Shown here: in pieces, positions 1-8,127 of the stretch
Layout: each line of letters starts with the position of its first letter
How positions within the stretch are numbered: position 1 is the stretch's first letter
Source: Methanobacteriota archaeon
GTDB taxonomy: Archaea > Methanobacteriota > Methanobacteria > Methanobacteriales > Methanobacteriaceae
Assembly (NCBI GenBank): GCA_023409695.1
Contig: JAEYQZ010000125.1
Location: 1 to 13,769, forward strand
Direction: 5' to 3'
Length of the DNA stretch: 13,769 nt
Notes under the pieces: generated by a model
The model's database searches: none
What the model was told of the DNA's origin: nothing
What the model saw: only the letters and a program-made list of their open reading frames with translations
Translations under genes and position numbers: made by a program

Positions 1-354
1 GGTAATATTAGATTATCTTTAATAATTTTTTTGAAGTTGAGGATCATAATTAATCACATTAATTAATTTTAGATAGTATATAATTTGAATTAATATTCAG
101 CTGGTTTAAAGTATTTGTTTAAAGTGCTTGTTGAAATATACGAATATTTGAAATAAAGACTTAAATTATTGTTATATACATATCTTAAAAAAACATTTTG
201 GAAATATTGAGAATGGAAGTCCTGAAAACAGAATTTGACAGAAAGTATTACTTATATTTCCTTCAATGCGTTTATAACTAAATAAGTAACTATTAATAAA
301 ATATTTATAAAAATTTAACTAATCTAATTTAGTTTATCAAAAAAGGGATAAAAG
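1..354. other. AT-rich intergenic leader, no gene seen
   Basis: I see no coding region here: every frame is interrupted by frequent stops. It holds a 13-base imperfect tandem repeat at 105-130 (TTTAAAGTATTTG then TTTAAAGTGCTTG, 11 of 13 identical), a TATATAAT stretch near 77-84, and a better-placed TATA-like box at 304-311. It is presumably the upstream regulatory region of the glycerophosphotransferase gene. No neighbour to the left is visible, so it could also contain the 3' end region of a gene outside the window. Confidence 0.6.
304..311 (+). promoter_or_regulatory. Candidate archaeal TATA box for the glycerophosphotransferase gene
   Basis: TTTATAAA preceded by an A-rich stretch (AATAAAAT) that could serve as a BRE. 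A start site about 25 bases downstream would fall near 330-338, giving a leader of about 20 bases that still includes the AAGGGA-like ribosome site at 343-348. In DNA this AT-rich, TATA-like matches occur by chance, so support is modest. Confidence 0.4.
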
Positions 355-3300
355 ATGAAAGAAGAATTAATTATTGATTATACTAATGATTTATCAATTA
401 AATTTAAAGTTATACCAACTATCGAAGTCAAAGAAGTAATCGTTGACATTTTTGGTGGAAAAAATACATATAAACCCCTTAAAAAAGGAGAATATTATAC
501 TTTCACTTTATCAAATTCTGTTTTTTCAGGAGGAATGACGGGATTACTTCAATTTTATTTTTCTTTTGTTGATGAGAGTGGTAACTATAAAATAACCAAT
601 TTCGCCCGATTTAATAAATTTAAAATGATAGGTGGCAATATCAAAAAAGTAGAAAATAAATATATAATACCACATCAGACAAAAAACAGAAATTTCATTT
701 TAATGGTAACAGATGACTTAAAAAAACAAAAACTAAATGTAATTAATTTTTTAACATCATTTGAGTGTAATAAAGAAAGTATAAACATAACTGGTGTTTT
801 TAAAACTTTTTTATTACCTGTAACCCGAATGGATCTCAGTGTTGAAGGCCGCAAAACATTTTTAAAATTCAAATCAAAAGTTGATTTTAATAAAATTCAA
901 AGTAAATACAACGATAATTTATCTATTTCAACAGTTATTCCTTTTGATCCAAATATTGAAGATGATATATACGACTTCTTTTTATATTTACATCTAAAGG
1001 GGTTACCTGAACCTGTGAAAATAAGATTTGGACATACTAGGTTTTTGGCCCGTCAAAAAGTGAAAGATTATGTTCTAGAATTTGATGAAGAAACACTGTA
1101 TATTACGCCTTACTTTACCTTTTCAGGCCAGAATTTATCATTACATGTAGAAAAGATAAATAATAGCATAGTAAAGAACATTGGAAATATTAAACGGAAT
1201 AACAAGAAAGAAATCTGGTTAATAGGTGAGCAGCCTTACAAGGCACAGGATACGGGGAAAGCATTTTTTGAATATATCAGAAAAACATATCCCGAAAAAG
1301 AAGCTTACTATATAATTGATTTTGATTCTCCAGAATATGAAAATATCAAAAATTTAGGTAATGTCATTAATTATAGGAGCAAAAAGCACTTTGAAATGTG
1401 TTTAAAGGCTTCGTATCTCATTGGTTCTCATCATATCGATTATTTATACCCCATAAGAAATAAAAAATTCATTTCCAAAATAAAGGCTAAAAAAATATTT
1501 TTACAGCATGGTGTTTTAGGTGTAAAAAATTTAGCAAATCTATATTTAAACCAGAGAGAATTTTTTGATGTGGATATGTTTTGTGTAAGCACCGAAAGAG
1601 AAAAACAAATAACTATGGAAGATTTGAAGTTCTCTGAAGAACAGGTAAAAGTTACTGGGCTGTCTCGTTTTGATTCATTGTTTAATAATGACATTAAGGT
1701 TAAAAAACAGGTATTGATAATTCCTACATGGCGAGATTGGCTTCAAAATGTAGACACATTCTTAGAATCCGAATATTATAACAGGTATCAACGTTTGATC
1801 TCAAATAAAGAATTTTTAGATATCTGTAAAAAGAATGGTATGGATATTGTTTTTTGTTTGCATCCGAACATGCAAAAATACAGTCAATTTTTTAAAAGTA
1901 ACGACGTTAAAATAGTTTTCCAGGGAGAAATTGATGTTCAAATACTGATAAAAGAGAGTATGCTAATGATTACTGATTATTCCAGTGTTGCGTTTGACTT
2001 TGCTTTTTTAAATAAACCAGTAATATATTATCAATTTGATCAAGAAAGATTTCTGGGAAAAGAAGGTTCACACCTTGATTTAGAAAGGGAACTACCTGGA
2101 ACTATTATTAGTAATGAAGAAGAAATAATTCGTATTTTTAATGAAATTGCTGAAAATAGCTTTAAAATATCTGATGAAAATTTAAATCGTGTAAATAAAC
2201 TTTTAAAGTATAAAGATACAAAAAATTCAGAACGCATTTTCAATGAAATAACTAATTTTAAATTTAAACGGTCATTAATGGAAAGAATAAAACGGACTGA
2301 AAAATATGAAAAAGCGTATAATTATTTTAGAAGAAATAAAGTTTATTTCCCATTAATGAAGATATACTATAAAATTTTAAAGATTTTACCTTTAAAAGAA
2401 AGATATGTGTTTGAGAGTGGTGTAGGAGTTCAATATTCTGATGCTCCTAAGGCCATATATGAAGAATTAATGAAAATAAAACCTGAAGCAGAATGTGTGT
2501 GGTTTTATAATAAAACTTCCTTTATTCATCCAATGAATACAAAAGTCGTTAAACGGTTGTCTCCAAAATATTACTATTACCTGGCTACATCTAAATACTG
2601 GATTAACAATCAGAATTTTCCAAGTTATTTAACAAAAAGAAAAGGAACTGTTTATCTGCAGACATGGCATGGAACTCCAATTAAGAAAATGTTATTTGAC
2701 CTTAAAGATATCCATGGCCGAGAAAAGGGTTACGTGCAGCGCGTTGAAAATGCAAAAAATCAGTGGAGTTATTTGATTTCACAAAATAGTTATGCTACAG
2801 AGCATTTTAGGACTGCATTTAGGTATGATGGTCCTATTTTAGAAGAAGGATATCCTCGGAATGATATTTTGGTAAATAACCCTGAAAAGGAATTAATAAT
2901 TAACAAGATCAGGCATACCTATTCAATACCTCCTTCTAAAAAAATCATTTTATATGCTCCAACCTTCAGGGATAATGCAAAAGTTGAAAATAAATTTGAA
3001 TCAGACATTAAAATAGATTTTAAAGAGTTTAACGAACGATTTGGAGAAGAATATATTCTTTTAATGCGTATGCATGTTACAGTAAGTTCTGAAATTGAGA
3101 TTCCTGAGGAATATAAACGCAGTATAATAAATGTATCCTCTTATCCAGATATACAGGAACTCTATTTAATGACAGATATTTTAATCACTGACTATTCATC
3201 AGTATTGTTTGACTTTGCTGTATTAGAACGCCCCATGTTATTTTATGCCTATGATCTTGAAGAATACAAAAATGATATACGTGGAGCATACTTAGATTAT

Positions 3301-3492
3301 GAAAAAGAAGTTCCGGGTAAAATTGTTAGAAACCAAAAGGAACTGTTTGATGCAATAGATAATATCGAAGAAGAATTTAAAATTGAATATAAAAATAAAT
3401 TAAGCAAATTTAAGCAAAAATATGCTCCATTAGATGATGGAAATGCATCAAAAAGGATTTTGAAGAAAATTTTATTGCCCAGCAGTAAATAG
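355..3492 (+). CDS. Tandem-domain CDP-glycerol glycerophosphotransferase (TagF/TagB-like), teichoic-acid-type polymer synthesis
   Basis: The family transfers glycerol phosphate (or a related polyol phosphate) from a CDP-linked donor onto a lipid-linked acceptor or growing chain at the inner membrane face. This protein of 1045 residues has a beta-rich N-terminal region (about 1-275) and two glycosyltransferase-B-like glycerophosphotransferase units. Unit 1 (about 285-635) shows LQHGV (383-387), TGLSRFD (434-440), PTWRD (457-461), LHPN (502-505) and ITDYSS (539-544). Unit 2 (about 680-1040) shows TWHGTP (770-775), GYPRND (832-837), YAPTFRD (867-873), MRMH (904-907) and ITDYSS (944-949). The two histidine motifs that are essential in studied TagF enzymes are therefore present twice, and both units look intact. 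No membrane segment is obvious. An in-frame stop at 349-351 makes the ATG the first possible start. The GT4 gene follows closely and is probably co-transcribed. Donor identity (glycerol rather than ribitol) is inferred from the nearby gpsA. Confidence 0.92.
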   Translation: MKEELIIDYTNDLSIKFKVIPTIEVKEVIVDIFGGKNTYKPLKKGEYYTFTLSNSVFSGGMTGLLQFYFSFVDESGNYKITNFARFNKFKMIGGNIKKVENKYIIPHQTKNRNFILMVTDDLKKQKLNVINFLTSFECNKESINITGVFKTFLLPVTRMDLSVEGRKTFLKFKSKVDFNKIQSKYNDNLSISTVIPFDPNIEDDIYDFFLYLHLKGLPEPVKIRFGHTRFLARQKVKDYVLEFDEETLYITPYFTFSGQNLSLHVEKINNSIVKNIGNIKRNNKKEIWLIGEQPYKAQDTGKAFFEYIRKTYPEKEAYYIIDFDSPEYENIKNLGNVINYRSKKHFEMCLKASYLIGSHHIDYLYPIRNKKFISKIKAKKIFLQHGVLGVKNLANLYLNQREFFDVDMFCVSTEREKQITMEDLKFSEEQVKVTGLSRFDSLFNNDIKVKKQVLIIPTWRDWLQNVDTFLESEYYNRYQRLISNKEFLDICKKNGMDIVFCLHPNMQKYSQFFKSNDVKIVFQGEIDVQILIKESMLMITDYSSVAFDFAFLNKPVIYYQFDQERFLGKEGSHLDLERELPGTIISNEEEIIRIFNEIAENSFKISDENLNRVNKLLKYKDTKNSERIFNEITNFKFKRSLMERIKRTEKYEKAYNYFRRNKVYFPLMKIYYKILKILPLKERYVFESGVGVQYSDAPKAIYEELMKIKPEAECVWFYNKTSFIHPMNTKVVKRLSPKYYYYLATSKYWINNQNFPSYLTKRKGTVYLQTWHGTPIKKMLFDLKDIHGREKGYVQRVENAKNQWSYLISQNSYATEHFRTAFRYDGPILEEGYPRNDILVNNPEKELIINKIRHTYSIPPSKKIILYAPTFRDNAKVENKFESDIKIDFKEFNERFGEEYILLMRMHVTVSSEIEIPEEYKRSIINVSSYPDIQELYLMTDILITDYSSVLFDFAVLERPMLFYAYDLEEYKNDIRGAYLDYEKEVPGKIVRNQKELFDAIDNIEEEFKIEYKNKLSKFKQKYAPLDDGNASKRILKKILLPSSK

Positions 3493-3532
3493 AGTCATAT
3501 TTTTATAATTGGATAAACTAAAAGATGGTACT

Positions 3533-5029
3533 ATGAGAACGATAATTATTCCAGTTAATACTTTAGCTGAAAAGCGTGGAGGGTTAGTTAAAGCAGCTAT
3601 TAGAAAGGCTAACCTTTTAAGTCAGGAAAAGGACTATAAAATAATCATTTTAGTGTTGTCATATCAAAAACATTTGTTAGAAGTAGTTATGGATATGAAA
3701 AAGGAAGGAAAATTAGCTGAATCTATAGAAGTAATCAATATTATCCAATTTCTTAATCCAAATCCTTCAAATAAAGTAAATAAATTAAAAATTGATGAAA
3801 GAAAGCTAACTAAGATTAAAGATGGAAAAAATTATCGATTTTATGACAATGGAACATATGCGATGTTTAAAAATACAAATAAAGATAAAGGGCGGGTTGA
3901 GTTTGTCGATCATTTTAAAACAGGTAGAATAAGGTTTATTAGGGAAGAATTTGACTTTAGAGGTAATTTGGCAAGATATGTGGAATATGGAAACAAAAAT
4001 ACTGCAACCATGCACAGATATGTTGACAAGAATAAAAAATGTTTTTTAAGTATATGGGTTGATGAAGAAACTCAGGAATGGACGCGTGCTATTGATTTTA
4101 CTACTGGAAAAGAATACAAAGGAATGAGTGCATTTTACATTGACATAATTAATAAAATCGTTCGAAAATTTGAAAATCCAGTTATATTCAGTTTATTTAG
4201 TGAAAAATTGAAAAATATCCCTGAAGATGGAAAAAATTTAGATTATATCATTTCAAAGTTAGATTCTAATGTGAAAAAAATTGCTTCGCTTCACAACACA
4301 CATTTAGAGGATCCTTATAATGATAAGGATGAAGTTCAACCTGTTTTTAGAGATTTATTTGAAAATACTAATTTTGATAGAATTGTTGTATTGACGGATG
4401 AGCAAAAAAAAGATATTAAAAGCGTATTTAATCGGGATATAGAAGTCATTCCTAACTCTCATGATTTTTTAATTCCACAATATAACTTTCAGAAAGATAT
4501 TAACAGAATCATTATGATATCTCGTATCGATGCCAAAAAACGCGTCGATTTAGCCGTTGAAATAATGAAAATAATCTCAAATAGAGATCCTGAGTTGTAT
4601 TTAGACTTTTATGGATTTGGTTATAAAGATGAAGTGGAAGAAGAGATATATTCAAAAGTTAAAGATTATGGTTTAAAAAACTTTAATTTTAAGGGATTTA
4701 CATCAAATATTAATGAAGAACTACAGAAATCAGGAATGAGTATTTTAACAAGCGATACAGAAGCATTTCCATTAACAATAATGGAAAGTATTGCAAACAA
4801 CGTGCCATGTATTTCCTTTGATATAAAATATGGGCCTAAGGATATGATTATCCATGGAGAAAATGGTTATTTAATTGAGCAAAACGATATCCAAGGATTT
4901 GCAGATAAAATAATTGAATGTAAAGAACGGTTAAAAAAGGGAGACTTTAGAAACATATCTGATACTGTTTTGAATATTTCCAGTGATAAAGTAAAAAAAC
5001 AGTGGATTGGCCTGTTTGAAAGCCTGTAA
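3533..5029 (+). CDS. TagE-like GT4 glycosyltransferase (poly(glycerol-phosphate) alpha-glucosyltransferase type)
   Basis: It probably adds a hexose from a nucleotide sugar to glycerol-phosphate units of a wall polymer in the cytoplasm. I start it at the ATG, giving 498 residues. The frame is open back to a TTG at 3509, but that codon has no ribosome site, whereas the ATG opens directly into the Rossmann strand RTIIIPVNTLAEKRGG that begins these proteins. The N-terminal half (about 1-230) has the extended TagE-like domain with RFYDNGTYAMF and RGNLARYVEYG segments. The C-terminal half (about 310-498) is the GT4 donor-binding domain with ISRIDAKKRVD and the retaining-enzyme E-x7-E pair (E410, E418 in EAFPLTIME), then YGPKDMIIHGENGYLI, typical of TagE and GtfA relatives. 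It lies 40 bases after the glycerophosphotransferase, supporting a shared role. A TATA-like TTTTTATAA at 3500-3508 could give a separate, nearly leaderless transcript. The sugar transferred cannot be read from the sequence. Confidence 0.88.
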   Translation: MRTIIIPVNTLAEKRGGLVKAAIRKANLLSQEKDYKIIILVLSYQKHLLEVVMDMKKEGKLAESIEVINIIQFLNPNPSNKVNKLKIDERKLTKIKDGKNYRFYDNGTYAMFKNTNKDKGRVEFVDHFKTGRIRFIREEFDFRGNLARYVEYGNKNTATMHRYVDKNKKCFLSIWVDEETQEWTRAIDFTTGKEYKGMSAFYIDIINKIVRKFENPVIFSLFSEKLKNIPEDGKNLDYIISKLDSNVKKIASLHNTHLEDPYNDKDEVQPVFRDLFENTNFDRIVVLTDEQKKDIKSVFNRDIEVIPNSHDFLIPQYNFQKDINRIIMISRIDAKKRVDLAVEIMKIISNRDPELYLDFYGFGYKDEVEEEIYSKVKDYGLKNFNFKGFTSNINEELQKSGMSILTSDTEAFPLTIMESIANNVPCISFDIKYGPKDMIIHGENGYLIEQNDIQGFADKIIECKERLKKGDFRNISDTVLNISSDKVKKQWIGLFESL

Positions 5030-5039
5030 ATATTTTAGA

Positions 5040-6182
5040 TTATTTACTATCCCTATTTTTTAATATATTTTTTAGTCTATGAACTATATTCTTTGATTTA
5101 TACGAAGACCATCCCTTTACTGTTTGGAGCGTTGCAACCTGTTTTTGTTTACTTTTTAACTTCTTTTTAAGCTTATTTTCTTTTTCAATTGAGAGTTGTA
5201 TAACTTCACTTAACACTATCGCTTCATCATATTTTCCATTAGAAATAGAGTTAAATAAAATTTCCATTTGTTTTTGTTTAAAATTCATCCCGTTAATCTG
5301 AAGCTTTTTAAAGAGTGGTGCTGCAGTTGATAGAAGTTCTATTTTTTCAGACTGGTTTAAATTATATAACATAAATTGACGCATCCAGAAAGAAAGATGG
5401 GAGTGAAACCCTAACTGGATATAATCTTTATGATTATTATACTCAAAAACCTGATAAAGTTGAGTATATGCTCCGATTAAGCCAATTAAGTACTTTTTAC
5501 TTTGGGTATATGTTATAGATCTATCGCTGCCGCTATCACGTAAATTACGATTACATGCAATGAATCTATTTAGAAATATGATTCCTTTTGCATTTAAAAG
5601 AGAATTAACGACAAAAACCAGATCTTGACCTGGAACTCTTTCAGGAAAAGTTATATTATTTTCTTTGATAAAGCTGGTTTTAAATATTTTAGTCCATATT
5701 GAAGGCGCGATAGTTAATAATCGAGTTTCTTTGGATATATTATTCACTTTAATTTCGTCTTCTAAGTCAAATGGAGTTTTAACTTTTAGAGGTTTACCTT
5801 TACGATAATTAGAATAATTTCCAAATACCATATCTGCATTTTCATTTATTATTTTGCTGTAGAGTACTTCACAAGCATTATATGTGTAATAATCATCAGG
5901 GTCTAGGAACATGATGTAGTCTGCGGTGGCTTTTTCCATTCCTACATTTCTTGGTTTTCCTGCAGCTCCGCTATTTTCAGATAAATGAACAGCAGTAAAA
6001 TTACCATACTTGACTGCATACTCATCTATTATCTCCCCACTTTTATCAGTAGAGTGGTCATTAACCATTATAACTTCTAAATGCTCAAAACCAATACTCT
6101 GCTTCAAGATAGAATCTAAAGCATTTTTAATATAATTTTCAACGTTAAAAACCGGAACAACTATGCTTATTTTATAATTCAC
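5040..6182 (-). CDS. GT2 family glycosyltransferase with basic coiled C-terminus
   Basis: An inverting GT-A enzyme of 380 residues, likely acting on the inner face of the membrane in surface-polymer synthesis. Visible are the N-terminal IVVPVFNVENYI (7-18), the nucleotide-binding VNDHSTDKS (40-48), RNVG (78-81), the metal-binding FLDPDD (92-97) and a GQD motif (185-187) where the catalytic ED/QD usually sits. Residues about 330-380 are highly charged (KENKLKKKLKSKQKQ) and end in KGWSSYKSKNIVHRLKNILK, a basic tail also seen in Gram-positive teichoic-acid glycosyltransferases, possibly for membrane or polyanion contact. The start is GTG, preceded by a good AAAGGAG. It is the last gene of the minus-strand group after gpsA and the cytidylyltransferase, 103 bases beyond the latter. 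Its stop lies 10 bases from the stop of the convergent TagE-like gene. Donor and acceptor are unknown. Confidence 0.9.
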   Translation of the reverse strand: MNYKISIVVPVFNVENYIKNALDSILKQSIGFEHLEVIMVNDHSTDKSGEIIDEYAVKYGNFTAVHLSENSGAAGKPRNVGMEKATADYIMFLDPDDYYTYNACEVLYSKIINENADMVFGNYSNYRKGKPLKVKTPFDLEDEIKVNNISKETRLLTIAPSIWTKIFKTSFIKENNITFPERVPGQDLVFVVNSLLNAKGIIFLNRFIACNRNLRDSGSDRSITYTQSKKYLIGLIGAYTQLYQVFEYNNHKDYIQLGFHSHLSFWMRQFMLYNLNQSEKIELLSTAAPLFKKLQINGMNFKQKQMEILFNSISNGKYDEAIVLSEVIQLSIEKENKLKKKLKSKQKQVATLQTVKGWSSYKSKNIVHRLKNILKNRDSK

Positions 6183-6191
6183 AATAATAAA

Positions 6192-6198
6192 CTCCTTT
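6192..6198 (-). promoter_or_regulatory. Ribosome binding site AAAGGAG of the GT2 gene
   Basis: On the minus strand AAAGGAG lies 9 bases before the GTG start at 6182. It supports that non-ATG start, since no ATG occurs nearby in frame at the expected GT2 N-terminus. Confidence 0.65.
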
Positions 6199-6285
6199 AA
6201 TTAAAAATATGCGTTTCAACGGAATGTAAAATTAGTTCTATTTTTTGGAATGGTATTGTTATATGATTCTATACACTCTACATTT

Positions 6286-7008
6286 TCATTTATTGAATTC
6301 TTCGATTAAAGCGTGGGCATATTGCCAGTCATTTTTATCATCTATTTCGGTCCATTTTAATCCGTTGGTATAGAAATATCCAATATCAGTTTTTTTACTT
6401 AAATCTTTATAAGCTAAATCGTAGTAATTTTGGACATCTTCAGCTATTAGATCTTCTAAAATGGAGTTAAATAAAGGTAAATCTTCTTTAGATACTTTTG
6501 AAACTCCTATGAATTCTCCTGAGGCCGTATCAATATTTATTCCTTTTCCAATTTCCATTATTACATCATTTTCAATTCGCAGTTTAAAGGATTCTTCATT
6601 CAACTGCTTGTAATTGTCCACTACGAGGGCGGTTTCTTCTATCTTAACCAATCCTGAGATTATACGTTCATCAACAACGTTATCTCCATTGATGATTATT
6701 ACATCATCGTCCAGCTGTCTAGTTGCCAGGCTAACTGAGCAGGAAGTGTTTGTTTGTGAGTATTCTTTATTTTCAACAGTAGATATTTTAAGTTGATATT
6801 TGTCTTGTAAATAATCAATTTTCTCTATTACTCTCTCTTTTTTATAGCCTAAAACTACTATAAACTCTTTAACACCGCTGGAAATACAGTTTATCATCAT
6901 TCGCTCCAGTAGGCTTGTATCATCAATTTCAAGTAATGGCTTGGGAACTTCTTTGGTTAACGGCATCAATCGGGTTCCCATTCCTGCTGCTAAAATCACT
7001 GCTATCAT
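6286..7008 (-). CDS. LicC-like nucleotidyltransferase, candidate CTP:glycerol-3-phosphate cytidylyltransferase
   Basis: A 240-residue nucleotidyltransferase of the sugar/choline-phosphate family (NTP_transferase fold, COG1213 style). Seen are the nucleotide-binding LAAGMGTRLMPLT (6-18), PKPLLEI with the conserved lysine (22-28), NTSCSVSLATRQL (87-99), the metal-binding GDN (108-110) and a late EIDDKNDW (221-228). The NTS..SL and GDN arrangement resembles phosphocholine cytidylyltransferase LicC and archaeal inositol-phosphate cytidylyltransferase more than glucose-1-phosphate thymidylyltransferases. It lies 61 bases downstream of gpsA, so CDP-glycerol formation from sn-glycerol-3-phosphate is the contextual inference. 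This would replace TagD, an unrelated smaller enzyme. Alternatives are CTP activation of another alcohol phosphate or sugar phosphate. The ATG at 7008 is chosen over a GTG three codons earlier, because that GTG is part of the ribosome site. Confidence 0.87.
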   Translation of the reverse strand: MIAVILAAGMGTRLMPLTKEVPKPLLEIDDTSLLERMMINCISSGVKEFIVVLGYKKERVIEKIDYLQDKYQLKISTVENKEYSQTNTSCSVSLATRQLDDDVIIINGDNVVDERIISGLVKIEETALVVDNYKQLNEESFKLRIENDVIMEIGKGINIDTASGEFIGVSKVSKEDLPLFNSILEDLIAEDVQNYYDLAYKDLSKKTDIGYFYTNGLKWTEIDDKNDWQYAHALIEEFNK

Positions 7009-7013
7009 AAAAA

Positions 7014-7018
7014 TCACC
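7014..7018 (-). promoter_or_regulatory. GGTGA ribosome binding site that fixes the cytidylyltransferase start
   Basis: On the minus strand GGTGA lies 5 bases before the ATG at 7008. A longer reading frame would begin at the GTG embedded in this same motif (7017-7015), so the motif argues for the ATG. Confidence 0.7.
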
Positions 7019-7069
7019 TGTTACAATTAATTATTTAATAAATAAATTAGTTTAGACAATTAATATTAT

Positions 7070-8044
7070 CTAAGATTCCATTTCATCCCATAGTTTTTTA
7101 AATGCTAATTTTGGAGGTATCGAGTTCACTATTATGTCATATACAAAATTAACAATTGTACTGTTTACTGAATTCTTATCACATAATGCTTTTATAGCCA
7201 TTATTGAGTTTTTACCTTCAAATATTATCCCTGAAGCTTTTTCATCAACAACTATTCTTTGGCCATATAACATTCCCAGTGTATGATTTCTGCTTTCTCC
7301 AGAAGTGGATGTTAAAACAACATCACCAAATCCACAGTAATCATTTACAGTGTCTCTTTTTCCACCCAAAGCCTCTATTAGATCCTTAGTTTCATTAAAT
7401 CCTTTAGTTAATACTGCATATCTGGCATTATCATTTAAGTTCATCCCTTCACAGATACCATAAGCAATAGCATTTATATTTTTAACTACGCCGCAGCATT
7501 CTGTTCCAATTACATCTTTATTTAATTTGACCTTAAATTCATCAGTGGTTAAAACTTTTTTAACCTTATCTAAATGTTTGGTATTATTGGAAGCTATATT
7601 GGCTACTGTAAATAGGGAAAGTGCAATTTCAGATGCAAAATTAGGTCCAGACAGTATAACTGGAGATCTATCAAAGTATTCAGTTACAATTTCACTCATA
7701 GTTTTTAAAGATGGATATTCTATCCCTTTAGCTGTGCTTACGAGTATACAATCTTTACAAATAGATTTAGAAAGCTCTTTTAGTGGAGATCTAATTCCAG
7801 ATGAAGGGACACATAAAAATACAATGTCACATTCTTTGACATGTTTAAAATCATTAATAGGGACAATATTATCTGCTAATTTTAAGTTAGGATAATATTC
7901 TGTATTATATCTTGTTTTGGCTATTTCCTCGACAACTTCCTTACGTCGAGCATATAAATAGACTGTATCTGCGTTAACAGAAATAAGTTGTGCAATTGCT
8001 GTTCCTAGTCCGCCGGCTCCAATAACTGAAACTTTCAAATCCAT
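7070..8044 (-). CDS. gpsA: NAD(P)-dependent glycerol-3-phosphate dehydrogenase
   Basis: It reduces dihydroxyacetone phosphate to sn-glycerol-3-phosphate in the cytoplasm. All family landmarks are present in 324 residues, near the usual length: Rossmann GAGGLGT (9-15), STAKGIE (103-109), LSGPNFASE (131-139), the catalytic lysine K188 in VVKNINAIA, NARYAVLTKG (206-215), GFGDVVLTSTSGESRN (238-253) with the substrate-binding R252/N253. It is the first gene of the minus-strand group and has a near-perfect GAGGTGA ribosome site. In archaea the membrane lipid backbone is sn-glycerol-1-phosphate made by an unrelated enzyme. A bacterial-type enzyme here, beside a cytidylyltransferase and a CDP-glycerol transferase, therefore points to production of a polymer precursor rather than lipid. 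Family assignment is firm; the dedicated role is inferred from context. Confidence 0.95.
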   Translation of the reverse strand: MDLKVSVIGAGGLGTAIAQLISVNADTVYLYARRKEVVEEIAKTRYNTEYYPNLKLADNIVPINDFKHVKECDIVFLCVPSSGIRSPLKELSKSICKDCILVSTAKGIEYPSLKTMSEIVTEYFDRSPVILSGPNFASEIALSLFTVANIASNNTKHLDKVKKVLTTDEFKVKLNKDVIGTECCGVVKNINAIAYGICEGMNLNDNARYAVLTKGFNETKDLIEALGGKRDTVNDYCGFGDVVLTSTSGESRNHTLGMLYGQRIVVDEKASGIIFEGKNSIMAIKALCDKNSVNSTIVNFVYDIIVNSIPPKLAFKKLWDEMES

Positions 8045-8048
8045 GAAA

Positions 8049-8055
8049 TCACCTC
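8049..8055 (-). promoter_or_regulatory. Strong ribosome binding site GAGGTGA of gpsA
   Basis: On the minus strand GAGGTGA lies 4 bases before the ATG at 8044. It is the best match to the 16S rRNA 3' end in the window and confirms the start. Confidence 0.75.
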
Positions 8056-8127
8056 AAATAATTGTCATTACTAGAATTAATAATATTAAATTAACAACTT
8101 CTCTATAGAATCAATATTATTGAACTA

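Noticed and set aside
675..872. Minus-strand open frames inside the glycerophosphotransferase gene (also 1440-1694 and 2040-2243)
   Set aside because: They lie wholly antisense to a gene with clear motifs, have no family resemblance and no ribosome site.
6286..7008. Reading the nucleotidyltransferase as glucose-1-phosphate thymidylyltransferase (RmlA) to supply the rhamnosyltransferases
   Set aside because: It is shorter than RmlA and has the NTS..SL and GDN arrangement of the LicC-like branch, and it sits with gpsA rather than rml genes.
7009..7017. GTG start three codons upstream of the cytidylyltransferase ATG
   Set aside because: The GTG is part of the GGTGA ribosome site serving the ATG, and the family begins with the following M-I-A-V-I-L-A-A-G.
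7527..7895. 122-residue plus-strand open frame within gpsA
   Set aside because: It is the antisense shadow of conserved gpsA motifs and shows no recognisable protein pattern.
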